NCBI GenBank assembly: GCA_965247975.1
Contig: OZ252050.1
Coordinates: forward strand, 62,001 to 126,000
Direction of reading: 5' to 3'
DNA length: 64,000 bases
Origin: Taishania sp965247975
Lineage (GTDB): Bacteria; Bacteroidota; Bacteroidia; Flavobacteriales_D; Crocinitomicaceae
Shown: positions 56,899 through 64,000 of the stretch, one piece after another
Position numbering within the stretch: position 1 is the first letter of the stretch
Layout: each line of letters opens with the position of its first letter
Program-made: the position numbers and the translations under genes
Notes under the pieces: generated by a model
Told to the model about the DNA's origin: nothing
The model's input: only the letters and a program-made list of their open reading frames with translations
Database searches by the model: none

Positions 56899-59631
56899 TT
56901 AATGTACTTCTACTTTGTTTGAAGCGTAACTAAATAAGTTTTTATATAAGGCGTCTAATCTTCTAAGATGCAATGCTTTAGAACCTTCGGCTGCGGCAGC
57001 AGATGCAGGACGTGTGATTCCAACTAAGTTTAATGCTCTTAATTGCATCGCCATGTATCGCCAAGCGCCCATGTTTTCTGGTTCTTCTTGCGCCCAAAGA
57101 ATGTTTTTTGCTTTTGAATATTTTTTGAGAATAGCATCCAATTGCGTTTGTGGCAAGGGATACAATTGCTCTACACGAACAAAAGCCATGTTTGAAACAC
57201 CAAGTTCTTTTGCTTTTTCGGTCATTTCGTAATAGAATTTACCTGAGCAAAGCACCAATGTGTCTACTTTCTTCGCATCAGCATTGGTGTCATCGATCAC
57301 TTCTTGAAATGATCCTTTTGCCATTTCATCCAAAGAAGAAGTTGCCGCTGGATATCTCAGTAACATTTTAGGAGAAAAAACAACCAAAGGTTTGCGGAAT
57401 TCACGTTTCATTTGTCTGCGAAGCACATGAAAATGATTTGCCGGTGTCGATGTGTTTACTACTTGAATATTCAAATCGGCACATTGTTGTAAAAAGCGCT
57501 CCATACGACCGGAAGAGTGCTCTGCACCTTGACCTTCATAACCATGTGGTAAAAGCATTACCAATCCACTTTGAGTTGACCATTTGTCTTCTCCAGCAGT
57601 AATGAATTGATCTATCATGATTTGAGCACCGTTAAAGAAGTCTCCAAATTGCGCTTCCCAAATCGTTAAACCATTCGGACAAGCCAAAGAATAGCCATAT
57701 TCAAATCCTAGAACTCCGTATTCAGAAAGAAATGAATTGTAAATGGTAAACGGTGCTTGTTTGTCGCTCAATAAATTCAAGGTAATGATTTCTTCCTCGG
57801 TATCTTCTGTCTTCACAACAGCATGGCGGTGTGAAAATGTACCACGTTCAACATCTTGTCCAGAAATTCGAACAGGATGACCTTCATCTAACAAGGTTGC
57901 GTATGCTAACATTTCAGCGCTTCCCCAGTCCAATTTATCTGTTTGAATCGCAGTTAAACGGTCTTCAAATATTTTGGCGATTTTTCGGAAGTATTTTTTA
58001 CCTTCGGGCAATGTCGCTAATTTTTTCCCTAACTCAAGCAATTTCTTTTTTGAAACTCCCGTTTCTGGAGATGAAATGAAGTCAGCAACTTTTGCATGGC
58101 GATAACCTGACCAGTCATTTTTGAGAAAATCAAATACAACCGCTTTGTCTTGCTTAGAACACTCAGCGTATTCTTCTTCTAGAAATTGAGCATAAGAATC
58201 CGAAATTTTGGACGCTTCATCATTGCTAATTGCTCCTTCATTCAAAAGTGCTTTTAAATAAATATCCTTTGGATTCGGGTGTTTTGCAATTAAATTATAT
58301 AAATGCGGTTGGGTAAACTTTGGTTCGTCGCCTTCGTTATGACCATATTTACGATACCCTAATAAATCGATAAAAACATCTGACTTAAATTCTTGACGGT
58401 ATTCCATGGCAATTTCCATGACTTGAACCACTGCTTCAACGTCATCTGCATTCACATGGAACACAGGACACAACGTAGTTTTTGCAACATCGGTACAATA
58501 AGTAGAAGATCTTCCGTCCAAGTAATTGGTTGTAAAACCAACTTGATTATTCGTCACAATGTGAACCGTACCTCCAGCTTTGTATCCATCTAATTGTGCC
58601 ATTTGGATGGTTTCATAAACAACTCCTTGACCAGCAATTGCAGCGTCTCCGTGCACTAATACAGGACAAACTTTGTTTAAGTCATTTTTATAGGTGCTAT
58701 CTAATTTTGCTCTTGAAACACCTTCCACAACTGGGTTTACAGCTTCTAAGTGTGATGGGTTTGGAGCCAAAGTCAGTCCAATTTCTTTGTTGTTTCGTTT
58801 TACAAACGATGTATATCCTTGGTGGTATTTTACGTCGCCATCAAAAACGTCATCGTAGTCGAATTCTTTTCCTTCGAACTCAGCAAAAATATCTTTTGGT
58901 CTTTTTTCAAAAATATTGGTTAGTGTATTCAACCTACCGCGATGCGCCATTCCCATCACGAAATAATCAACACCAAGTTCCGCACCTTTGTTAACCATAG
59001 CATCGATTGCAGGAACTAACACTTCTAAACCTTCGATTGAAAAACGTTTTTGGCCAACGAATTTTTTGCCTAAAAAGGATTCAAATCCAGCAGCATTATT
59101 CAATTTTTTGAAAATCTCAATTTTACGCTCTTTGGAGAATTGTGGTCTGTTTCGCAACTCAATCGCATTTAAGAACCATTTGATTTTGCCAGGTTCTCGG
59201 ATGAACATAAACTCCAATCCAATGGATTGACAATACGTTTTTTCTAAATGGTCGATGATGCTTTGCAAGGTTGCAGACCCAACACCTATTTCTTCCCCAG
59301 CTTTGAAAACTGTGTTTAAATCAGATTGTTCCAACCCAAAATTCTCAATTGCTAACGTTGGAGTATATTTTCTCCGTTCACGAACAGGATTTGTTTTTGT
59401 GAACAAATGCCCACGCATACGATACCCTTGAATTAACGCTAGAACTTTTAGTTCTTTTTGAAAATTCTCTGGAATATCACTTGAATCATCAAAGTTTGTT
59501 CGCGCAAATTCGAAGCCTTCAAAGAATTTTTTCCAGCCTATATCAACACTTTCAGGATCTTGTTGATACGATTTATACAAATGGTCAATTGCATTGACAT
59601 CTGCATTTCCAATATAAGAGGTTTTATCCAT
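56899..59631 (-). CDS. odhA: 2-oxoglutarate dehydrogenase E1 component
   Basis: This is a thiamine-diphosphate-dependent E1 of 910 residues from ATG 59631; a start at 59646 is five codons earlier but less family-like. The N-terminus MDKTSYIGNADVNAIDHLYKSY matches the E1o segment that binds E2. Signatures include MGMAHRGRLNTLTNI, LVHGDAAIAGQGVVYE (ThDP site) and LPHGYEGQGAEHSS. It decarboxylates 2-oxoglutarate and passes the succinyl group to OdhB. The size is close to the E. coli enzyme (933). A consensus -7 element lies upstream at 59658-59665. Confidence 0.96.
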   Translation of the reverse strand: MDKTSYIGNADVNAIDHLYKSYQQDPESVDIGWKKFFEGFEFARTNFDDSSDIPENFQKELKVLALIQGYRMRGHLFTKTNPVRERRKYTPTLAIENFGLEQSDLNTVFKAGEEIGVGSATLQSIIDHLEKTYCQSIGLEFMFIREPGKIKWFLNAIELRNRPQFSKERKIEIFKKLNNAAGFESFLGKKFVGQKRFSIEGLEVLVPAIDAMVNKGAELGVDYFVMGMAHRGRLNTLTNIFEKRPKDIFAEFEGKEFDYDDVFDGDVKYHQGYTSFVKRNNKEIGLTLAPNPSHLEAVNPVVEGVSRAKLDSTYKNDLNKVCPVLVHGDAAIAGQGVVYETIQMAQLDGYKAGGTVHIVTNNQVGFTTNYLDGRSSTYCTDVAKTTLCPVFHVNADDVEAVVQVMEIAMEYRQEFKSDVFIDLLGYRKYGHNEGDEPKFTQPHLYNLIAKHPNPKDIYLKALLNEGAISNDEASKISDSYAQFLEEEYAECSKQDKAVVFDFLKNDWSGYRHAKVADFISSPETGVSKKKLLELGKKLATLPEGKKYFRKIAKIFEDRLTAIQTDKLDWGSAEMLAYATLLDEGHPVRISGQDVERGTFSHRHAVVKTEDTEEEIITLNLLSDKQAPFTIYNSFLSEYGVLGFEYGYSLACPNGLTIWEAQFGDFFNGAQIMIDQFITAGEDKWSTQSGLVMLLPHGYEGQGAEHSSGRMERFLQQCADLNIQVVNTSTPANHFHVLRRQMKREFRKPLVVFSPKMLLRYPAATSSLDEMAKGSFQEVIDDTNADAKKVDTLVLCSGKFYYEMTEKAKELGVSNMAFVRVEQLYPLPQTQLDAILKKYSKAKNILWAQEEPENMGAWRYMAMQLRALNLVGITRPASAAAAEGSKALHLRRLDALYKNLFSYASNKVEVH

Positions 59632-59657
59632 GGTTTTTGTGCACAATTATGGAGGCA

Positions 59658-59665
59658 CAAATTTA
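59658..59665 (-). promoter_or_regulatory. Bacteroidota -7 element of odhAB
   Basis: The minus strand reads TAAATTTG, a TAnnTTTG match about 27 bp before ATG 59631. Confidence 0.6.
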
Positions 59666-59949
59666 GTTATATTGTTTAAATCTGTTGAATTAGAATGGAC
59701 AAAATTAAAGAAGTGCAAAATACAATGAATTCTTAAAAATTGTTTGTTTTTAGTTTGGTGTTAAAAACAAGAAATATTTTCATAAACGTTTGTGATATAA
59801 AGTGTTATATGCTTTTTGTTGGAGTGTAATATAAAGAAGTTTTCGATAGTTTAAATTTGGGACTGCAAGCTTATTGTAAAAAAAGCTTAAAATTCATGTT
59901 ATGTATTTTTCAAATCTTTGTAAATTAGCGGAAACTAAAATATAGAAGT
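59666..59949. other. divergent intergenic region, no gene
   Basis: It holds the upstream regions of odhA (leftward) and the PA-domain gene (rightward; a near-consensus AATCTTTG lies near 59915). Nothing else was recognised. Confidence 0.45.
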
Positions 59950-61692
59950 ATGAAAAAATTATTATTAATCTTAGCACTTTCTGCTGGAAGTGCGTACACG
60001 TATGCTCAGGTGCAGGCCGCAGGAATTTCACCTGCCAGTATCGCTGGGAATTATGTTTTTGAATGGAATGATGGTGCTGATTGGACAAATGCGCCAGATT
60101 TAACAGTACCAGGTACTTATGTTCAAGATACATTGATGTTGGTTGAAACAGGTGAAGCTGGAACGAATGCACAAGGACACCCTATTTCTCAAGAAGGTTG
60201 TGCAACGTTAATTAACAATGTTGCTGGAAAAATTGCGGTTGTATATAGAAATACCTGTGAATTTGGATACAAAGCGATGCGTGCTCAAGAAGCAGGTGCA
60301 GTAGGTGTTATTATCATTAACCGTGATAATGAAGTTGTTGGAATGGGTGCTGGAGCAGAAGGTGCAAATTGCACGATTCCTGTAATTATGCTTTCAAGTG
60401 TTGACGGTGAAATATTAGTGGATGAAATGGGTAACGGTCCAGTTGTATTCTTTATTGGAAGTAAATTTGGTTTGGTGTCGAACGATATCGGATCTTTACA
60501 AGAGAACATTTTGATTGCTGAAAAAGGAACGAATCCTAAATTTATGACGGATGCAAGTCCAGCTATGGCTGTAGGTTTAGAATTATATAACTATGGAACA
60601 AATGACAATATGGTTGAAGTGAATGCTGTAATTACAGGCCCTTCTGGTGTTGTATATGATGAAACTGTTGGACCAATTATGATGAATTCTTTTGATACAT
60701 TGTATTTTGTAACTGGAGAACCAAATGCGTTCCCTGATTACAACCCTGCTTCATGGGCTGCTGGTGATTATACAATTACATATACATTAAGCATTCCAGA
60801 CTCAGTTGATTTAGATATGATTGACAATGAGTTCTCTTCGAATTTCAGTATTGGTGCTCCTTCAGCAAACAGTGGAATTGTTTCTTATGGATCAACTACA
60901 GCTGGTGTAATGGATAATTCAAATTTCCCAAGCAATGCAACTACGTCTTATAAGGCTTGTATGTTTTATCAAAATGATTTCCCTTCACCGAACACAGGTG
61001 TTGAAGGATTTTACTTTGCGCCTGGAATTGATCTAGCTGCTGGAAGTTTGATTGGAGAAGATATTTATTTAGAAGTTTGGGAGTGGAATGATCCATGGGT
61101 TGTTGCTACAGACGATGCTAACCCAGTGACTTATGATGCATTAAACCAAATTGGTTTTGGAACATATACTGCAACAAGCGATGCTAATAACGAACAAACA
61201 ATTTATCAAGCACTTAGTTCACCAATTACTTTAGTTGATGGACAACGTTATTTGATGTGTGTTCAAGCGTTCAATCCTGAGGTTTACTTTGGAGCTGACG
61301 ATATTGACTATTCGTTTAACTTTAGATTTTATGAAATGCCAATTTGTCCTATCAACATTGACAATACTTGGTATGCATTAGGTTGGAATGGCGCTGCGGT
61401 TTCTTTAGGACTTAAATTATCTTCTAATTTATCTATCGAAGAGAATGCTGTAGTTAACGGAAGTGCTTATCCAAATCCTTCAACAAACATGGTTACAGTT
61501 TCAGTTGAAGCTCAAGGAAATGCAAACTTAACTATTACTGATGTATCAGGAAAAACAGCTTATTCTGGTGCATTAGATTTGAATTCTGGTAAAGCAGATG
61601 TAAATATTTCGAACCTTGAATCAGGTATGTATGTTTTCAACGTGAAAATGGAGAATGGTCAAACTTCTCAATTTAATGTTGTTAAAAATTAA
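59950..61692 (+). CDS. T9SS-exported protein with PA (protease-associated) domain
   Basis: This 580-residue protein has a signal peptide (residues 1-20, MKKLLLILALSAGSAYTYAQ), a PA domain (about 75-165: GCATLINNVAGKIAVVYRNT, AMRAQEAGAVGVIIIN, CTIPVIMLSS), a beta-rich middle (about 185-490) without a recognisable catalytic domain, and a T9SS type-A sorting domain (about 505-580: AYPNPSTNMVTVSV, ISNLESGMYVFNV, ending FNVVKN). PA domains bind or present substrates for peptidases. No metalloprotease motif (HExxH) is seen, so this is probably a surface-adhesion or accessory protein. A UUCG-capped terminator follows it. Confidence 0.88.
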   Translation: MKKLLLILALSAGSAYTYAQVQAAGISPASIAGNYVFEWNDGADWTNAPDLTVPGTYVQDTLMLVETGEAGTNAQGHPISQEGCATLINNVAGKIAVVYRNTCEFGYKAMRAQEAGAVGVIIINRDNEVVGMGAGAEGANCTIPVIMLSSVDGEILVDEMGNGPVVFFIGSKFGLVSNDIGSLQENILIAEKGTNPKFMTDASPAMAVGLELYNYGTNDNMVEVNAVITGPSGVVYDETVGPIMMNSFDTLYFVTGEPNAFPDYNPASWAAGDYTITYTLSIPDSVDLDMIDNEFSSNFSIGAPSANSGIVSYGSTTAGVMDNSNFPSNATTSYKACMFYQNDFPSPNTGVEGFYFAPGIDLAAGSLIGEDIYLEVWEWNDPWVVATDDANPVTYDALNQIGFGTYTATSDANNEQTIYQALSSPITLVDGQRYLMCVQAFNPEVYFGADDIDYSFNFRFYEMPICPINIDNTWYALGWNGAAVSLGLKLSSNLSIEENAVVNGSAYPNPSTNMVTVSVEAQGNANLTITDVSGKTAYSGALDLNSGKADVNISNLESGMYVFNVKMENGQTSQFNVVKN

Positions 61693-61713
61693 GATTTATT
61701 CTGTTTAAATATG

Positions 61714-61741
61714 AAAGGCGGTCTTCGGATCGCCTTTTTTT
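61714..61741 (+). terminator. intrinsic terminator with UUCG tetraloop
   Basis: AAGGCGGTC and GATCGCCTT pair around TTCG, followed by six or more T. It lies 22 bp after the T9SS PA-domain gene. Confidence 0.92.
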
Positions 61742-61824
61742 ATGAAAAAATGGAGAATCGTTACCAATTCTCCACTTCATTTTGCTTATGAAACCTAACC
61801 TAACCTTAATTGTACTTAAGTGTT

Positions 61825-62643
61825 TTAGAAATTTAATGTAATGCCCGCCGTCAATGGGAATGCTTCTTCTGTAGTTGAACCTTTCTCAAAAATTGGCATT
61901 AAAGCATAAGAAACAAAGCCACCAAAATCCTTATATCCAAAGCGAGCTAGTAAATCTAGTTTTAGAGGACTTAAATTATAATCACCTTTCGTGATGATTT
62001 TATTTCGTTGACCATCTTCGTTTTCTATGCGTTTGTAGCGCGAACTTATTCTCAGACCACCAACAACTCCCGCTGCTAAATAAAATCCATTGTGATTGTT
62101 TTTATGCGTGTTAAACTCTAATAAAAGTGGTAGAGTCAAATAGGCTGCTTTTAGTTTGTTTTTATCGTAATTCACCAGGGTGTCAATGGTTGCGTAAGTT
62201 GAATCGCTGGCTTTTGAAAGTACATAATTGTTCTTAAATGCTATTTGCGTGAAGTGAAGCCCTAAGCCCGTCGTCAAACCAACATATTCTTTGATGATTT
62301 TAAACTTGTGTTCAGCAAAATTTATATTCCAAACTTGTGAATGTGCGATGTCATTGGTTAGAAATTTATCGCTAGAAAAACTGTTTTGACCATTATTGTT
62401 CATCAGTACATTAAAACCAAAATCTATACCTGCCCAATGTGCTACATTATGACGCACTTTTTTTGGGTCAATACGAATGATAGTGGTATCATCTTCATCA
62501 ACGTTTGATTCAACTACCAATACTTCGATTTTTCCAAAATTTAAACGCGTGGTATCATGTTCTTTTTCTGTCGTTTCTTCCTCTTGAGCGAAAGAAGGCA
62601 TTGCGAGAGCGAATGCAAAGAAACTGTAAAATACTTTTTTCAT
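61825..62643 (-). CDS. secreted outer-membrane beta-barrel protein (PorT/OmpA-like fold), unassigned
   Basis: This 272-residue protein starts at ATG 62643 with a signal peptide (MKKVFYSFFAFALAMPSFAQ); an ATG at 62700 would add 19 residues with no leader character. After an acidic stretch (about 22-55), the body alternates beta strands and turns (HWAGIDFGFNVLMNNNG, GLTTGLGLHFTQI, GFYLAAGVVGGLRISSRY) and ends on a phenylalanine (TAGITLNF), which is usual for outer-membrane barrels. The PorT-like outer-membrane barrel assignment is from fold style only. Confidence 0.75.
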   Translation of the reverse strand: MKKVFYSFFAFALAMPSFAQEEETTEKEHDTTRLNFGKIEVLVVESNVDEDDTTIIRIDPKKVRHNVAHWAGIDFGFNVLMNNNGQNSFSSDKFLTNDIAHSQVWNINFAEHKFKIIKEYVGLTTGLGLHFTQIAFKNNYVLSKASDSTYATIDTLVNYDKNKLKAAYLTLPLLLEFNTHKNNHNGFYLAAGVVGGLRISSRYKRIENEDGQRNKIITKGDYNLSPLKLDLLARFGYKDFGGFVSYALMPIFEKGSTTEEAFPLTAGITLNF

Positions 62644-62763
62644 TTTTTTATTCTTTAAGGTGAATTGCTTTGTTTGTTCGTAAGACTTACAAGTTTGCAA
62701 TTAGTTACAGGAAAGAATAATTTTTTTTAAAAAGGTTCTATATTGGCAGATTTTTGAATGTAT

Positions 62764-63138
62764 TTACCACTCTTCCAGAAAGTCATCTAAGCTTCTGCGG
62801 TCTTTTTTTGTAGGTTTTCCTGTGCCATTTTCCCGGTAGGTTTTCTGAGCCAATTGGTATTGCTTGTATTTTTCGATTTCCTCAATGGGTGTCATATCGA
62901 TGACGTAATTTTCAACAAGTTTGGCTCCAACTCGACGGTCTAGCAAGTTTATTACTTCGAAAGAAAACAAAGCCGTGTTTTTGTGCGCTGAAATAACATC
63001 TCCAACTTTAACTTCCTTTGAAGGTTTTACAGCTTCTCCATTCAGTTTGAATTTATTTTTGGAAATTAATTCCGCTGATTGAGACCGTGTTTTGGCCAAT
63101 CGAACAAACCAAACGAATTTGTCAATTCGTAAGCTCAT
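62764..63138 (-). CDS. S4-domain RNA-binding protein (Hsp15-like)
   Basis: The protein has 124 residues. The S4 RNA-binding domain spans residues 1-70 (LRIDKFVWFVRLAKTRSQSAELISKNKFKLNGEAVKPSKEVKVGD), and the C-terminus is rich in Lys/Arg (NGTGKPTKKDRRSLDDFLEEW). It resembles E. coli Hsp15 (HslR), which binds stalled 50S subunits with tRNA. The gene overlaps the MmcQ/YjbR gene by 17 bp and may be translationally coupled to it. Confidence 0.88.
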   Translation of the reverse strand: MSLRIDKFVWFVRLAKTRSQSAELISKNKFKLNGEAVKPSKEVKVGDVISAHKNTALFSFEVINLLDRRVGAKLVENYVIDMTPIEEIEKYKQYQLAQKTYRENGTGKPTKKDRRSLDDFLEEW

Positions 63139-63478
63139 GTTGTACTTTTTTAGGAAGTGATTTAAATATTAAATCATACGAATGGTCAACTAACTCTAAA
63201 AGGAATTGATCCGATACGTCCATGTGGAGTGAAACAGTATTCCAATGTGTTTTGTTCATGTGATAGCCGGGTTGAATTGCTGTAAACTGCTCTCTAAGCT
63301 CAATAGAGCGCTCAGGATCGCATTTTAGATTCAAACTGGTGAAATTCTCCACATCACACAATAAAAACATCTTATTTCCCACTTTTAGGACTAATGTTTT
63401 TTGATCAAATGGAAATGATTGTGTGACACCTCGTTTTTGCAAACAATAATTACACAATTCATCTAAAAACATGATCAA
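63122..63478 (-). CDS. MmcQ/YjbR family protein
   Basis: This 118-residue protein has the MmcQ/YjbR double-stranded fold with the conserved SFPFDQKTLVLKVGNKMFLLCDV and YHMNKTHWNTVSL stretches; YjbR-like proteins are DNA-binding in structure. A start at 63472 (MFLDEL) is an alternative, two codons in. It is transcribed between a desaturase gene and the S4-domain gene. The function is unknown. Confidence 0.85.
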   Translation of the reverse strand: MIMFLDELCNYCLQKRGVTQSFPFDQKTLVLKVGNKMFLLCDVENFTSLNLKCDPERSIELREQFTAIQPGYHMNKTHWNTVSLHMDVSDQFLLELVDHSYDLIFKSLPKKVQHELTN

Positions 63479-63486
63479 TTCTGATT

Positions 63487-64000
63487 TTAATGCAAGCCTG
63501 GAGCGTTGTCGTATTTTCCTAAATTCCGTAGCATTTTCGTGTGCTCACTAAGTGCTTTGAAAAAGGATTTATACGAATAGTACGGTAAATTATATTCAAT
63601 CGCAGTTTCTCGCACAATTTTAGATAATTTACTGTAATGAATGTGACAGATATTCGGAAACAAATGGTGTTCAACTTGGAAATTTAATCCTCCAACATAC
63701 CAAGAGAAGAGTTTTGCTTTTGGCGCAAAATTAGCCGTGTTGTACAACTGACTTACGGCCCAATCTGCTTGAACATTCCCAGATTCATCTGGCATTGGAA
63801 AGTCGGAAGTTGGAACAACATGTGCAGGTTGAAATATTGCAGCTAATGTCAAACCAGTTGTAAATTGCATTAAAACAATTCCAACGAATGTGATGTACCA
63901 AGCACTTGGTGCAACGAAGAATGGCAATACAAAGAAAATTCCACCATATATAATTTTAGATACAATGATGATTGTTAAGGCTTTTCGGAAAGATAATCCT
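63487..64000 (-). CDS. fatty acid desaturase, C-terminal part (5' end outside window)
   Basis: About 170 C-terminal residues are visible; the frame is open to base 64000. It is a membrane-bound acyl-CoA/lipid desaturase. Several helices are visible in the visible part (for example AWYITFVGIVLMQFTTG), and the third histidine box is FQVEHHLFPNICHIHY (QxxHH), typical of front-end or delta-5/6-type desaturases. The first two His boxes lie outside the window. It introduces double bonds in membrane fatty acids. It is 8 bp upstream of the MmcQ/YjbR gene. Confidence 0.9.
   Translation of the reverse strand, partial: GLSFRKALTIIIVSKIIYGGIFFVLPFFVAPSAWYITFVGIVLMQFTTGLTLAAIFQPAHVVPTSDFPMPDESGNVQADWAVSQLYNTANFAPKAKLFSWYVGGLNFQVEHHLFPNICHIHYSKLSKIVRETAIEYNLPYYSYKSFFKALSEHTKMLRNLGKYDNAPGLH

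Overview
This window is low-GC chromosomal DNA from a member of the Bacteroidota, most likely Flavobacteriales (a Crocinitomicaceae/Fluviicola-like lineage is my guess, from general gene style only). The evidence is as follows: two secreted proteins end in type IX secretion (T9SS) type-A sorting domains; one protein has a gliding-motility-associated CHU_C-type domain; many genes are preceded by the Bacteroidota -7 promoter motif TAnnTTTG; ispG is the long form with an inserted domain; and DUF4175, tandem-Usp and FeoA/FeoB/Cys-rich genes are arranged as is common in this phylum.

Region 1 (1-12.3 kb) is a surface-glycan or glycolipid locus. A leftward operon runs GT2 glycosyltransferase, ABC-2 exporter permease, five tandem paralogous PhyH-type Fe(II)/2-oxoglutarate dioxygenases and a membrane-anchored methyltransferase that leaves the window. 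Next come a lone putative glycosyltransferase and a leftward ACP / KAS III / GT2 / GNAT operon. That operon diverges from a WecE-like sugar aminotransferase through back-to-back promoters. Together these look like machinery for making, acylating, hydroxylating, methylating and exporting an unusual sugar polymer or glycolipid.

Region 2 (12.3-13.9 kb) is a decayed IS1595-like element. Region 3 (13.9-31.9 kb) holds iron uptake (feoA, feoB, a Cys-rich partner), a CNNM-type membrane protein, a DUF985 cupin, EamA and YitT membrane proteins, a GH3-like enzyme, a tandem Usp protein, a 1303-residue sensor that fuses a beta-propeller to an adenylate cyclase and an HD domain, ferritin and several secreted proteins. 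Region 4 (32-43.6 kb) holds RNase R, a HisKA_2/LytTR two-component pair, rpiB, a TlpA-like thioredoxin, an ECF sigma factor with a membrane anti-sigma candidate, and a four-gene epimerase/CPBP/SDR/membrane-protein operon.

Region 5 (43.6-55.2 kb) has tRNA-Cys followed by a three-unit 168-bp tandem array in which two copies of the tRNA 3' end and three copies of its terminator are repeated. It continues with folB, gltX, a DUF4175 coiled-coil protein, an RsbW-like ATPase, ybeY, mnmG and ispG. Three perfect ParB-binding parS sites lie between 50.45 and 53.70 kb. A small structured RNA with its own promoter and terminator is predicted at about 54.99-55.12 kb. Region 6 (55.2-64 kb) has odhAB (TCA cycle), a T9SS-exported PA-domain protein, an outer-membrane beta-barrel candidate, an S4 RNA-binding protein, an MmcQ/YjbR protein and the 3' part of a fatty acid desaturase that runs off the right edge.

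The strongest candidates for something undescribed are the five-fold PhyH dioxygenase operon, the tRNA-Cys repeat array, the cyclase-HD sensor fusion and the three-way-junction RNA. All functional statements are from sequence reading alone; no database search was run.
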